Below are positions 32,802 through 41,576 of a stretch of DNA of 64,000 bases, in pieces. The notes beneath the pieces were generated by a model. It saw only the letters and a list, made by a program, of their open reading frames with translations, did not search any database and had not been told where the DNA came from. The stretch spans positions 1 through 64,000 of the forward strand of contig CALHGK010000004.1 in NCBI GenBank assembly GCA_938030095.1. The letters are read 5' to 3'. The position numbers and the translations under genes were made by a program. The first letter of the stretch is position 1. Each line of letters begins with the position of its first letter. This DNA comes from an uncultured Candidatus Saccharibacteria bacterium. Lineage in GTDB: Bacteria > Patescibacteriota > Saccharimonadia > Saccharimonadales > Saccharimonadaceae.

Positions 32802-33487
32802 TGCAGTACTATACAGGGACAATCCAGCAAGTGATTCAGCACACGCACGATGTAGCAACGCTGGTGTTTGATGCCAAAGGCGACGCACCATTTCGCTATA
32901 CCGCCGGACAATACATTACCGTTATCAAGCCAGAGTCGCGCACGCCTGAGGGTAAGGCATATAGCCTGTCGAGTTGGCCCGGCGAAACACATCTGAGCAT
33001 TACCGTGAAGGATATTGGCGGTGAGTATTCCCACTACCTATGTAGCCGGCAGGTGGGCGACCAACTAACTTTTTCGGCGGCGTATGGGTACTTTAATCCA
33101 CTGACAGATCGCCCACTCGTGGGGATCGCAGCTGGAGTCGGTATTAGTCCGGTGTGGAGCATTATCAAGAGCGAATACGCGCGTGATCCACATCGGAATA
33201 TCCAGCTCATGTATAGCAATCGGACTGTCGACGATATTGTCTTTGCGGCCGACCTTACTGCGTATGAGGCGCGCCACCCCCAGCTGTCGCTCCACTACTT
33301 CGTGACACGCCAAGCAACGACTCCACCAAAGATGCATCATGGGCGAATTGACCTCGATACATATATCAATCCAACAGCGCACTACCTAGTGTGTGGCTCA
33401 GTTGCATTTACGCGAGCGATGTGGCAGGGGCTCACTGCGCGCGGTATTGCGAGTAAACATATTGCAACGGAGGTGTTTTTCGAATGA
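32801..33487 (+). CDS. Ferredoxin-NADP+ reductase-like flavoprotein in the nrd operon
   Basis: 228 residues. FAD-binding domain with AYSLSSWPGE (the R-x-Y-S position starts with A here) and ITVKDIGGEYSHYL; NAD(P)-binding domain with GIAAGVGISPVWSI and the terminal CGSVAFTRAMW, EVFFE. There is no 2Fe-2S domain, so it needs a separate partner. Its start overlaps the nrdG stop (TAATG) and its stop overlaps the next start (ATGA). NrdG needs one electron for each activation; a flavoprotein encoded in the operon is a natural donor (inference). Confidence 0.9.
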   Translation: MQYYTGTIQQVIQHTHDVATLVFDAKGDAPFRYTAGQYITVIKPESRTPEGKAYSLSSWPGETHLSITVKDIGGEYSHYLCSRQVGDQLTFSAAYGYFNPLTDRPLVGIAAGVGISPVWSIIKSEYARDPHRNIQLMYSNRTVDDIVFAADLTAYEARHPQLSLHYFVTRQATTPPKMHHGRIDLDTYINPTAHYLVCGSVAFTRAMWQGLTARGIASKHIATEVFFE

Positions 33488-33993
33488 GTGAGCAGCTTGC
33501 CAAAGCACCAATCAAGCGCTCGCCGGAGGAAATTGCGGTATGGCAAGAAAATGCGCGGCGGATTGCGCAGGAGCGGATTGGCCAAGCGGCCTGTAATGCA
33601 TGCCCACTTGCCCGCATTTGCAGTGTTAAGAATCCTGAAGCCTGCAATCCGAACCAAATTGCCCAGCAAGCTGGCGGAGAATACACTGGTGGCGACAGCG
33701 CGGAGGTGTCATACAAGAAAGTCCTCGACGACGACCGCATCAATGTTGTGATTGCCAATGTTAAGAAGAAGGAGCAACCCAAGCCAAAAGCACAGCGACC
33801 TCCTGAAGTACAAAGACCTCCAGCTCATACGATCAGCATGCCGCCAGTTGACATCGTTAAGGCCTCACCAGCGCGCCCGAAGATGGAGCAATCGACCAAG
33901 CCAACAGTCATCCAGCAGATCATCAATGCGGTTGGAAAGTTGCTTGATGTCCCGAAAGCAAATCAGCAGCCTGCTCGACAGATACAAAAGTGA
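33484..33993 (+). CDS. Small four-cysteine protein with disordered tail, possible Fe-S electron carrier
   Basis: 169 residues. Residues 1-60 hold all four cysteines: Cys37, Cys40, Cys46 and Cys54 (C-x2-C-x5-C-x7-C within AACNACPLARIC and PEACN), a pattern fit for a zinc or Fe-S site. Residues 95-165 are Lys/Pro/Gln-rich and look unstructured, with an amphipathic VIQQIINAVGKLL near the end. I do not recognise the family. It overlaps the flavoprotein gene by ATGA, so its product is made together with the reductase. The Fe-S carrier role is inference from position and cysteines. Confidence 0.75.
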   Translation: MSEQLAKAPIKRSPEEIAVWQENARRIAQERIGQAACNACPLARICSVKNPEACNPNQIAQQAGGEYTGGDSAEVSYKKVLDDDRINVVIANVKKKEQPKPKAQRPPEVQRPPAHTISMPPVDIVKASPARPKMEQSTKPTVIQQIINAVGKLLDVPKANQQPARQIQK

Positions 33994-34052
33994 TCTTAGA
34001 TGTGGATTAAATCCATCACACAGAAACTCCCAAGCAGTGGTATAATAGGGGT

Positions 34053-34547
34053 ATGAATGCCATTGTTCGCTTGGTTGCTGATGGGCTCATGATTCCGATT
34101 GTCGCTGTAGCTCTTTTTGCACTGTTTTTTCGTGCGCCTCAAGCCCAACGCTACCAACGCTACACGCGCGTATTTATGGCAGGCTTGACGTCCTATTGGT
34201 GCGCGAAGGTTATTGGTGCACTCTGGCAACCCGAGACGCTCCGGCCATTTGAAAAGCTCGGCACCGACCCGGGTGCGCTCTATCTCAATAACCCCGGCTT
34301 TCCATCCGATCACGCACTCTTTGCAATGTTTCTTACCTTAGCGGTATGGTATGTGACGCGCCGGCGGCTACTCACCATAGCGCTATTTGTCATGACGGTG
34401 TTGGTGTGCCTTGGCCGCGTGGCAGCACTGGTACATACACCGCTCGATGTTGCTGGTGGGGTGGCCGTTGCACTGCTGGGTGCTGTATGGTACGTGCCAC
34501 ATCACAAAAAATTCTGGCGCAGACTAGCAAAATCGGCAAAAACATAA
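34053..34547 (+). CDS. PAP2-superfamily membrane phosphatase
   Basis: 164 residues, several membrane helices. Phosphatase motifs: KLGTDPG region, PSDHALFAMF (motif 2 with the catalytic His), and GRVAALVHTPLDVAGG (motif 3). Such proteins dephosphorylate lipid phosphates, for instance undecaprenyl diphosphate. TATAAT (34041-34046) ends 6 nt before ATG 34053: leaderless. It may serve carrier-lipid recycling (inference). Confidence 0.88.
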   Translation: MNAIVRLVADGLMIPIVAVALFALFFRAPQAQRYQRYTRVFMAGLTSYWCAKVIGALWQPETLRPFEKLGTDPGALYLNNPGFPSDHALFAMFLTLAVWYVTRRRLLTIALFVMTVLVCLGRVAALVHTPLDVAGGVAVALLGAVWYVPHHKKFWRRLAKSAKT

Positions 34548-34583
34548 TATAATAGCTCCCAGTAAGGAATTGGAGCTAGACAT

Positions 34584-35234
34584 ATGGACGAACAGATATA
34601 CGCACGCACCGCCGACCCAGATGAGGTGGCCGAAGCGGCGCGCCAAGCTAAAAAAGCAAAAACTGCCAAAACGGCGACCATCACCAAGACGGTGCTTGAC
34701 GATGGGCTCGACCACAGCCGAGCAATCGACAACCCCTTTGCTCAGGGTGGTGTGCTCGATACATCCGAAGACACCGAGCATTTTGTGAACTTATCGTGGC
34801 CAGATATGGGGCAGATTATGATAGGCGCGGCCATTACTGGCGTGGTGACGAGTGCAGTGTTGCTGCTCGTTGCCAACCTCGGGGTGTTTGGTGCGGTTTG
34901 TGGCCTTGGTACTGCCAATCCAGCAAGCTGTGGCACACCCACATTCTATACAGTCTTGAGCGCAATGGTTGTGGCAGTGATTGTTGGGCTTATATTTTTG
35001 GTGCAGCGCCGTGTGTATCGCCCCGCTCTCGTTATGCTTGCGACGGCAGTGGGTCTCTGGCCAGTGCTCACGTGGCTGGCAGCATCGTCATGGTATGTCG
35101 TGGTGCCGGTTATTACGATTTTGATGGCACTGAGCATTGGCGTATTTTCGTGGATCTCGCGCCTGCGCAACCTAGCAGTCACACTTGGTGCGATGGTGGC
35201 GATCATTGTATTGATATATCTTGCGACACTGTAG
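34584..35234 (+). CDS. Membrane protein with charged N-terminal tail, unknown
   Basis: 216 residues. About 75 residues of hydrophilic tail (Ala/Lys-rich RQAKKAKTAKTATITK, then acidic), followed by five membrane segments. Two cysteines lie in an outer loop (CGLGTANPASCG). No family recognised. TATAAT near 34548-34553, then AAGGAATTGGAG before ATG 34584; unlike many neighbours it has a leader. Confidence 0.75.
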   Translation: MDEQIYARTADPDEVAEAARQAKKAKTAKTATITKTVLDDGLDHSRAIDNPFAQGGVLDTSEDTEHFVNLSWPDMGQIMIGAAITGVVTSAVLLLVANLGVFGAVCGLGTANPASCGTPTFYTVLSAMVVAVIVGLIFLVQRRVYRPALVMLATAVGLWPVLTWLAASSWYVVVPVITILMALSIGVFSWISRLRNLAVTLGAMVAIIVLIYLATL

Positions 35235-35565
35235 ATAGCTCTGAGCCTCACACTATCTTGCTCAGCATTGTTTACTGTGCTTAAATGAGCAACCTCTGTT
35301 TTCTATACTTCATTTCTACTTCTTTCACGTAGCTCTCTTGTCTGAATTTTAAATTACGACACTGGTTTTACATATCACCCGAACAACATGGCGAGAGCGG
35401 CTTAGATTGTACAAGCATCATATGCACACTTCTTTTGTGCGGTATAAGTGTCAAAATTCTCGAAAATAGCAATATTTCCTTGTGCGCTAAAAAGACACAT
35501 CCACGAGATCAGCTGACACACCACGCTCAATAAAACAACATGAGTAGCTGCTCCCTAGGAAGTGC
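35235..35565. other. Gene-free AT-rich stretch
   Basis: About 330 bp without a supportable gene, RNA or terminator. It contains one copy (35291-35300, minus orientation) of the AACAGAGGT motif that recurs between genes in this window. Confidence 0.4.
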
Positions 35566-35577
35566 TATACTAGAGAT

Positions 35578-36657
35578 ATGGAACTTTCTCTTGTGCTTGG
35601 AATCATTCTTATTGTTATCCTCGTTGGCTGCGGTGTAGTGCTGAGTTTGCTGCTGGCGAAGCTTAATGAGCTCAAAGATCAGCAATCAGTGGCACTTCTC
35701 AAGAGCGACGTGACGGAGCTATCGCGCACAATAGCCGCTATGCAGCAGTCGGTTGGGGATAAGCTCGAGCGCTCGGGTGCTGCTATGCAAACGTCAGTCC
35801 AGAAGCAGCTCTCCGAGAGTGCCAAGCTGGTGGCCGATGTGACGCAGCGCCTCACCAAGCTAGATGAGACTAATCGACGCGTCGTCGACGTCGCAGATGA
35901 GCTCAAGACACTGCAAAACGTCCTGCAAAACCCCAAGCAGCGCGGTGTCTTTGGTGAATATTATCTGCAGAGTGTGCTTGAGAATGTATTGCCACCAGCC
36001 CAGTATCAGATGCAATATCGCTTTGCTGATGGAGAAGCGGTCGATGCGGTGATCTTTCTTGACAAGGGGCGCGTGCTGCCGATCGATAGCAAGTTTAGTC
36101 TCGAAAACTACAACCGGATGATCAATGCCACGAGCAAAGACGAGCGCCAGCAGCTGCTCAGCCGCGTTAAGCTCGACCTTAAGCAGCGCATCGACGAAAC
36201 GAGTAAATATATTCGCCCAAATGAAGACACAATGGACTTTGCCTTTATGTTTATCCCCAGTGAGTCACTGTATTATGATCTGCTTATCAACAATGTTGGG
36301 CAGGGTGGCTCAAGCCGCGATCTTATTGAGTATGCCTTTCGCGATCGACGGGTGATTATCGTGAGCCCAACCAGCTTCTTGGCATATTTGCAGACGGTAC
36401 TGCAGGGGCTGCGCAGCCTCCAGATCGAAGAGCAAGCCAAGGATATTCAGCTGCGGGTTGGCCAGCTTGCGACGCATATCAAGAAGTTTGATGAATTGCT
36501 GGGCAAAATGGGCAAGAGCCTCGCCACAACAGTCGGCCACTACAACACAACCTATCGCGAGCTCGGCAAGATGGATAAAGACGTCGTACGTATCACTGGC
36601 GGTGAACGCCAGAGCGAGCCGCAGTTGCTCGAACGGCCGCAGCGTGGCGATGAGTAG
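35578..36657 (+). CDS. rmuC: RmuC-family DNA recombination protein
   Basis: 359 residues. N-terminal membrane helix (1-26), coiled coil (27-115), then the RmuC nuclease-like domain: QRGVFGEYYLQSVLENVLPP, AVIFLDKGRVLPIDSKFSLENY, FMFIPSESLYYDLL and RRVIIVSPTSFLAYLQTV. RmuC limits inversions and may act on branched DNA. TATACT (35566-35571) ends 6 nt before ATG 35578: leaderless. The 265 bp after it (36658-36922) hold no gene but another AACAGAGGT copy at 36697-36705. Confidence 0.93.
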   Translation: MELSLVLGIILIVILVGCGVVLSLLLAKLNELKDQQSVALLKSDVTELSRTIAAMQQSVGDKLERSGAAMQTSVQKQLSESAKLVADVTQRLTKLDETNRRVVDVADELKTLQNVLQNPKQRGVFGEYYLQSVLENVLPPAQYQMQYRFADGEAVDAVIFLDKGRVLPIDSKFSLENYNRMINATSKDERQQLLSRVKLDLKQRIDETSKYIRPNEDTMDFAFMFIPSESLYYDLLINNVGQGGSSRDLIEYAFRDRRVIIVSPTSFLAYLQTVLQGLRSLQIEEQAKDIQLRVGQLATHIKKFDELLGKMGKSLATTVGHYNTTYRELGKMDKDVVRITGGERQSEPQLLERPQRGDE

Positions 36658-36922
36658 GTAGTATCGCTGTTTTGAATCTTCGTGTGTAATTTGTCAAACA
36701 GAGGTAGTGATAATCGTAGCAAAAACCACAACATATTTTTGAAAATAATGATTTTACTATATAACATTGCATTGAGCAAAAATGACCTCTGGAAAATCGG
36801 TGTATATAATAAAAATAGACTATCTCGCTTGCAAAAAATATGGATAAAGTTATTGTCTTGTGTTTGGCAAAGCAGACGAGCTGTGATTAAATAGGAACAG
36901 CTAACGAACATAAGGAGGGGAT

Positions 36923-38191
36923 ATGTTGGCAACACGAGCAACAAAACAGGCAAAAGCTGGCTTGGCGTTTGGGCTCACCATGGCATGCGCTGTGATGGGT
37001 ACGAGCTTTGCTATGGTGCAGCCAGTATCGGCAGTAGATCATCTGCCGCGTGATGTACAGGCGCATTATAAAAAAGTGTGGGGTGATGAATTTGACGGTC
37101 ATAAACTCGACACAACCAAATGGGCTGTACCGACGGGTTGCTTTGACCTTGCGTCGGGTATGGAAGGTCGCTTCCGGACAGACATGGTGCGTCAGTACGA
37201 CGGCAAACTCCATCTTCTCGCGCAGTATGATAAAAACGGCAGGCCATGCCAGGCTGGTCATGCCGCCTTCTCGACAGGGATGGTAAACTCTCACTACCTC
37301 AGCGATTGGAAAGACAAAAGTGTCGCCCATGCCTGGGGACCAGGTACCTATTACGAGGCATCTATTAAGCTGCCAGAGGGTAACAAGAACAGTGGTGCTC
37401 GAGCAAGCTGGGCGTCATTTTGGCTCACAAGCACAACATTCAACTGGCCAGTCAGTGGTGAGCTCGACGTGTTCGAGTCGCGTGGCTACGACCCAAGCTG
37501 GCTGCAAGCCAATATTCATACGCAGCCACGTCAGGGTAATAAAGAGCGTTCGCACCAGCACCAGCGCGTTCTCGATCGGAATATTGTCGGCAATACACAA
37601 AATGCCTTCCATACCTACGGCGTCTTGAATAAGAAGGATGGGACGATCGAATTCTACTATGATGGGCGCATGGTGCACCGCGTGGCGCCAGATGATGCAA
37701 ACTGGCCCTTTGCCAAGGCAGCTAATAAACTCTTTATCCGCTTAAATCACCAGGTCGGTGGCCTCAATGAGCCATACAAGAAGGCTAGCCCCAAGGATTA
37801 CGAAGTCGCGAAAGATATGCAAGTCGACTATGTGCGGGTCTACCAAGAAAAGACTGCTGCTGATAAGCCACAGGACGCGGTGGTGAGCGTGCCCGATTGG
37901 CGCCTCCGCAACAAGCTCAACCAAGCCATCGCCCAAGTGACCCACACAAAGCGCGGTGATGCACAGCCCATGCTTGCTTCAGATCTCGAAAAGCTAACCA
38001 CGCTCGACCTCAGCGCGCGTGATGGCGCAGAGTCGTGGGAGAAGATAAAGAACCTCGAAGGTATTCAACATGCAAAGAATCTCACCTTTGTTTCTCTCAA
38101 AAACACCGAGGTGAAGGATCTTACACCGCTCAACAGCCTGAAGAAGCTGAAGAGTGTCGAGCTGAGTTGGCCGTTGACGATTAATCAATAG
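36923..38191 (+). CDS. Secreted GH16 beta-glucanase-like protein with internalin-type LRR tail
   Basis: 422 residues. Signal peptide 1-37, cleavage after PVSA. Residues about 48-290 are a GH16 jelly-roll: WGDEFDGHKLDTTKW opening and the catalytic GELDVFESRG with Glu180, Asp182 and Glu185 (ExDxxE). The C-terminal part (about 310-422) is an internalin-like leucine-rich region: cap helix LRNKLNQAI, LTTLDLS, NLEGIQHAKNLTFVSLKNTEV, DLTPLNSLKKLKSVEL, with only two to three repeats before the stop, so the LRR array may be shortened. ATG 36923 follows AAGGAGGGG. It is exported by Sec; LRRs often bind partner proteins. GH16 enzymes cut beta-1,3/1,4-glucans or related polysaccharides. Confidence 0.9.
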   Translation: MLATRATKQAKAGLAFGLTMACAVMGTSFAMVQPVSAVDHLPRDVQAHYKKVWGDEFDGHKLDTTKWAVPTGCFDLASGMEGRFRTDMVRQYDGKLHLLAQYDKNGRPCQAGHAAFSTGMVNSHYLSDWKDKSVAHAWGPGTYYEASIKLPEGNKNSGARASWASFWLTSTTFNWPVSGELDVFESRGYDPSWLQANIHTQPRQGNKERSHQHQRVLDRNIVGNTQNAFHTYGVLNKKDGTIEFYYDGRMVHRVAPDDANWPFAKAANKLFIRLNHQVGGLNEPYKKASPKDYEVAKDMQVDYVRVYQEKTAADKPQDAVVSVPDWRLRNKLNQAIAQVTHTKRGDAQPMLASDLEKLTTLDLSARDGAESWEKIKNLEGIQHAKNLTFVSLKNTEVKDLTPLNSLKKLKSVELSWPLTINQ

Positions 38192-38208
38192 ATTAGCGTA
38201 CTCCATAG

Positions 38209-38240
38209 AAAATACAGGGCGAATGCCTTGTATTTTTTAT
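38209..38240 (+). terminator. Terminator after the GH16 gene
   Basis: AAATACAGGGC/GCCTTGTATTT stem (one G-U), 4-nt loop, T-run. Confidence 0.9.
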
Positions 38241-38249
38241 GAGAAGGGT

Positions 38250-38705
38250 TTATCTCTTGAATGTAATTTTTTTGCGGGTATCAATATAATAACCATCGAT
38301 CGAATCTTCGCTGTTTGTCCAAGCCTCGGTGATGGGCATTATATACAGACGAGTTGGTGCTACGCCCGTGCAGTCTGAAGGAGTAAGCTGAAATTGCTGA
38401 GCCTTACTGTTATAGATGGCGATTGCTTCAGTGAGTTCGCTATCTACTACTTGACGAGCGACACCGCGATAGTATAAGCCAACGCCATGACCTTCTGGGG
38501 CGGTTGAGTCGTAAATTGTCATAAATACACGGTGGTTATGTTCGATATTTTGTGAGTGCTGAGCAGCTATTGGTGACCACCAATATACTGCGCCATCTGC
38601 ATACGCAAAAAACACTGGCGTATTCCACGGCTGACCATCCGGAGAGACAGTCGCGAGATTTGCGTAGGTGTTGCTATATAAGAGTGCTTGTGTCGAATGG
38701 TTCAT
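38250..38705 (-). CDS. FMN-binding split-barrel (PNPOx-like) protein
   Basis: 151 residues. YANLATVSPDGQPWNTPVFF is the usual opening of the pyridoxamine-phosphate-oxidase-like split barrel; GVGLYYRGVARQV and the C-terminal RLYIMPITEAW fit. Substrate unknown; members reduce or oxidise diverse cofactors with FMN or F420. The frame is open far upstream, but TATACT on this strand (38712-38717) ends 6 nt before ATG 38705, so that start is used. Its promoter lies just before the end of the cytidine-deaminase-like gene. Confidence 0.82.
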   Translation of the reverse strand: MNHSTQALLYSNTYANLATVSPDGQPWNTPVFFAYADGAVYWWSPIAAQHSQNIEHNHRVFMTIYDSTAPEGHGVGLYYRGVARQVVDSELTEAIAIYNSKAQQFQLTPSDCTGVAPTRLYIMPITEAWTNSEDSIDGYYIDTRKKITFKR

Positions 38706-38725
38706 AAATAAAGTATAGCTAACTA

Positions 38726-39130
38726 TCACTTGATAGCTCGTTGAATTTTTGTACGTTGGTGAATATAAGCATGAGGGAGGATATGCTCTATTGCCTGCGG
38801 GCCGTTTGTAGTCAAGACAGTAATACCTGGCGCATAATCGTGAAAGATCTGACGACATTTGCCACACATGTCGACAATTTCGATCTTTCTCGTGTCATCA
38901 TTTTTGCGTACTGCGACGACTGAATCGAAATCGTAAATGCCTCGATTAATAGCGATTGCCAGTGCAGCTGTCTCGGCGCAGACGAAGCCAAGAAAATGGT
39001 CGATGTTGACTGCAGAGATCACCTCACCCGATTGGCAACGCAAAGCTGCTGCCACAGTGTGAACTGGTGGTGTGTGTCGCTGCTCGAGAATCGTCTGGGC
39101 GATGGTAAAAAGCTCATTATCGTTATGCAT
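38726..39130 (-). CDS. Cytidine deaminase-like zinc enzyme
   Basis: 134 residues. Zinc-site motifs VCAETAALA (Cys ligand and catalytic Glu) and MCGKCRQIF (CxxC ligands) match the small homotetrameric cytidine/blasticidin-S deaminase group; the usual P before CGxCRQ is Met. It would deaminate cytidine, deoxycytidine or a related base. It follows pheS on the same strand after 35 nt. Start ATG 39130; TATTAT further upstream may be a separate -10. Confidence 0.85.
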   Translation of the reverse strand: MHNDNELFTIAQTILEQRHTPPVHTVAAALRCQSGEVISAVNIDHFLGFVCAETAALAIAINRGIYDFDSVVAVRKNDDTRKIEIVDMCGKCRQIFHDYAPGITVLTTNGPQAIEHILPHAYIHQRTKIQRAIK

Positions 39131-39165
39131 ATGGTGAACCTTGATAATAAAACGAATAGACGAGG

Positions 39166-40209
39166 CTAAAACTGCCGCAAGAAATCCAATTTGCCGCTCT
39201 CGAAATGCCGCACGTCTTCGATGCCGTATTTCATCATCACGAGGCGGTCGATGCCGCAGCCAAAGGCGAAGCCGGTGTAGGTATCAGGGTCGATGTTGGC
39301 TGCCCGCAGCACATTGGGGTGGATCAAGCCGCAGCCAATCAGCTCAACCCAGCCTTCACCGCTGCATACCTTACAGCTGGGGTCTTTGCCTTCGCAGAAG
39401 GGGCAGCTGAGGGCAAACTCAAAGCTTGGCTCGGTGAAAGGGAAGTAGAAGGGGTTGACCCGCACATCAAGCTGTTTACCGTAGTAGCTTTGCAAAAATT
39501 CATGCAAGGTGGCAATCAAATTACCAACGTTGACTCCCTTAGCTACATAGACGCCCTCCACCTGGTAGAAGGTGTGCTCGTGCCGGGCGTCGAGGTCTTC
39601 GTTGCGGAAGACGCGATCAGGCACGATGGCAGCAATGGCCTCGCCCGCATCCAAATTGTGGCGATAGGTGGTCAGGACGCGATTTTGCATGGTGCTGGTA
39701 TGCGCCGGCGCAATCAGGCGGTCACCCTGCGCGTCTGTCTCGACGGTCATGAAGGTGTCGTAATCATCGCGGGCGGGGTGGCCTTTCGGGAAGTTGAGGC
39801 TCTCGAACATATGGAACTGATCATCGATCTCGCGTGACTCTTCTACTGCAAACCCCATGCGGTAGAAGATATCAGCAATCCGTTCGATCTCTTGCATGAG
39901 GGGGTGGATTGATCCCTGGTTTGTTGGTAGTAATGGTGGAATAGCAGTGTTGATATCCATTGGCGCCGTGACGTCGATTGGCGTGCGCTCGACGGTCTCG
40001 AGCTCCTCAAGGCGGCGCTCGATGGCGGCCTGCACAGCTTGCTTGAGCTGATTAACACGCTTGCCAAACGGCCCACGTTCCGCTGGGGGGAGTGATGTGA
40101 TATGCCCATACAGTGCGCGCAATTCCTCGTGGCGCAGCACTTCGCGCGGGGTGGTCGATTGGCTCACGGCCAGAAGCAGCTTTTGCTGGATAGCGTCAAG
40201 GTCTGTCAT
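39166..40209 (-). CDS. pheS: Phenylalanyl-tRNA synthetase alpha subunit
   Basis: 347 residues. N-terminal coiled-coil tRNA-binding arm (1-90), then the class II core: HPLMQEIERIADIFYRMGF, FDNLDARHEHTFYQVEGV-type motif 2 (RNEDLDARHEHTFYQVEG), CPFCEGKDPSCKVC (zinc-type insertion) and motif 3 GFAFGCGIDRLVMMKYGI. It pairs with PheT. pheT lies 8 kb away on the other strand (48342), so the usual pheST operon is split. ATG 40209 lies behind GGAGTG; a small membrane protein gene precedes it by 12 nt. Confidence 0.96.
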   Translation of the reverse strand: MTDLDAIQQKLLLAVSQSTTPREVLRHEELRALYGHITSLPPAERGPFGKRVNQLKQAVQAAIERRLEELETVERTPIDVTAPMDINTAIPPLLPTNQGSIHPLMQEIERIADIFYRMGFAVEESREIDDQFHMFESLNFPKGHPARDDYDTFMTVETDAQGDRLIAPAHTSTMQNRVLTTYRHNLDAGEAIAAIVPDRVFRNEDLDARHEHTFYQVEGVYVAKGVNVGNLIATLHEFLQSYYGKQLDVRVNPFYFPFTEPSFEFALSCPFCEGKDPSCKVCSGEGWVELIGCGLIHPNVLRAANIDPDTYTGFAFGCGIDRLVMMKYGIEDVRHFESGKLDFLRQF

Positions 40210-40221
40210 ACTGTCACTCCG

Positions 40222-40485
40222 TTATTGTTGTCCATTGATGGTTAGCGCAACAAAAAAGCCAAAGGTAAGCAGCGCAAGAAAGCCAACCACCAGCCACACC
40301 CCAGCTAGTGTGGTTGTTTGCTTGGTGCCTTTGAGGTATTCGGATTGCTCGACGCTGGTGTCACCGCCTGTTGGTGCGGTGCCATCACCAGTGTGGCTGC
40401 TGGCAGCTGCTTTGGCGCGGAGATCAGCCGCGATGCGCTCTTGCAGCTCGCTGCGCGTTTGGTCTTGTTTCATATATTGTCCCAT
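40222..40485 (-). CDS. Small single-helix membrane protein upstream of pheS
   Basis: 87 residues; charged Arg/Glu/Ala-rich first half, Gly/Thr linker and one C-terminal membrane helix (GVWLVVGFLALLTFGFFVAL). Unknown family. TATACT on this strand (40492-40497) ends 6 nt before ATG 40485, so it is the leaderless first gene of the pheS transcript. Confidence 0.7.
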   Translation of the reverse strand: MGQYMKQDQTRSELQERIAADLRAKAAASSHTGDGTAPTGGDTSVEQSEYLKGTKQTTTLAGVWLVVGFLALLTFGFFVALTINGQQ

Positions 40486-40590
40486 ATCTTTAGTATAGCA
40501 TTATTTGGCACAATCGACATCTGATATCGCCGATGAATAGAGTGATGTGATATACTAAAGGCGTAGTATCAACTAGTGAAGGAGGGACGT

Positions 40591-41487
40591 ATGGCTACCA
40601 AAAAAGCCGTTTCGACCAAAAAATCGGCCGCGAAAGACTCGGCCTCCCAGCCCCAGGCTGCACCAACCGTAAAGGCTGCATCGACCACATCAGCCACCAA
40701 GACTGTTGTCCGTAAGCGACACGAGTCAGCTCTGCCGAGCAATTTGCTCAACATTATCTTTGCTGAGCTGCTTGGTACATTTATGCTCACCATTGCCGCA
40801 ATTGGTGCGGCAACTCAATTCGCACCACTCTACCTTGGCCTCACACTGCTTGTGATTGCTGTGGCGGTGGGTGCAGTATCTGGCGCGCATATCAACCCAG
40901 CGGTCACCTTTGGCCTCTGGACGATGCGCAAGCTCAAGACAGCGCTGGTGCCATTCTACTGGATTGCTCAGCTGCTTGGTGGCGCGCTCGCTGTCGTTGT
41001 ACTGAATGGCTTGAGTGGGAGCGCTTTCAAGCTCAGCTTCGAGCACTTTACTACCTTTAGCTGGGCGGTCTTTGGTGTTGAGCTCGTCGGCGCAGCAGTG
41101 CTAATGTTTGGCATTGCAGCTGCTGTGTCGCGCGTGGCCGAGCTTAAGCAAACAGGCCAGGCAGTGGGGATTGGCCTATCTTTGGCTGCTGCCGCTATCG
41201 TGGCTGGTGGCTTGCTGACGCAGGTGCAGGCTTCGGTGGATACATCGTCAGTCCAAGACATCAAACACTTGCCACACGAATTGCGCGCAAAAAGTGCAAC
41301 GCTCAACCCAGCAGTGGCTATCGCTGCAACAGAGGCACCAGACAGTAGCTTTACTGGCGCACAAGCAAGCCGTGGCGAGACTGGCTATAGCCGGCTGAGC
41401 CTTGAGGTGATTGCTGGTACCTTGATCGGTGCTGCGCTTGGTGGTAACCTCTACCTGCTGGTAGCAGGCCGCAAAGCAGAATCGTAA
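40591..41487 (+). CDS. Aquaporin / glycerol facilitator (MIP family)
   Basis: 298 residues. After a Lys/Ala/Ser-rich tail of about 45 residues come six membrane segments with both NPA boxes: SGAHINPAVTF and SATLNPAVAIA. The C-terminal half has a long outer loop (VQASVDTSSVQDIKHLPHELR) before the second NPA box. It passes water or small neutral solutes; the selectivity is not clear, and the residue after the second NPA is Val rather than the usual Arg of the filter, which deserves checking. ATG 40591 lies behind AAGGAGGG; a longer frame starts at 40576 without support. Confidence 0.92.
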   Translation: MATKKAVSTKKSAAKDSASQPQAAPTVKAASTTSATKTVVRKRHESALPSNLLNIIFAELLGTFMLTIAAIGAATQFAPLYLGLTLLVIAVAVGAVSGAHINPAVTFGLWTMRKLKTALVPFYWIAQLLGGALAVVVLNGLSGSAFKLSFEHFTTFSWAVFGVELVGAAVLMFGIAAAVSRVAELKQTGQAVGIGLSLAAAAIVAGGLLTQVQASVDTSSVQDIKHLPHELRAKSATLNPAVAIAATEAPDSSFTGAQASRGETGYSRLSLEVIAGTLIGAALGGNLYLLVAGRKAES

Positions 41488-41512
41488 GCAGCGCCGCGCA
41501 TCAGATTGAGAC

Positions 41513-41545
41513 CAAGACCACTCTCTTTAGTAGAGTGGTCTTGCT
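41513..41545 (+). terminator. Terminator after aquaporin
   Basis: CAAGACCACTCT/AGAGTGGTCTTG stem, 7-nt loop; weak T-run. Confidence 0.75.
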
Positions 41546-41576
41546 ATATTGGCAACTATTCGCCATACTATAGCGT

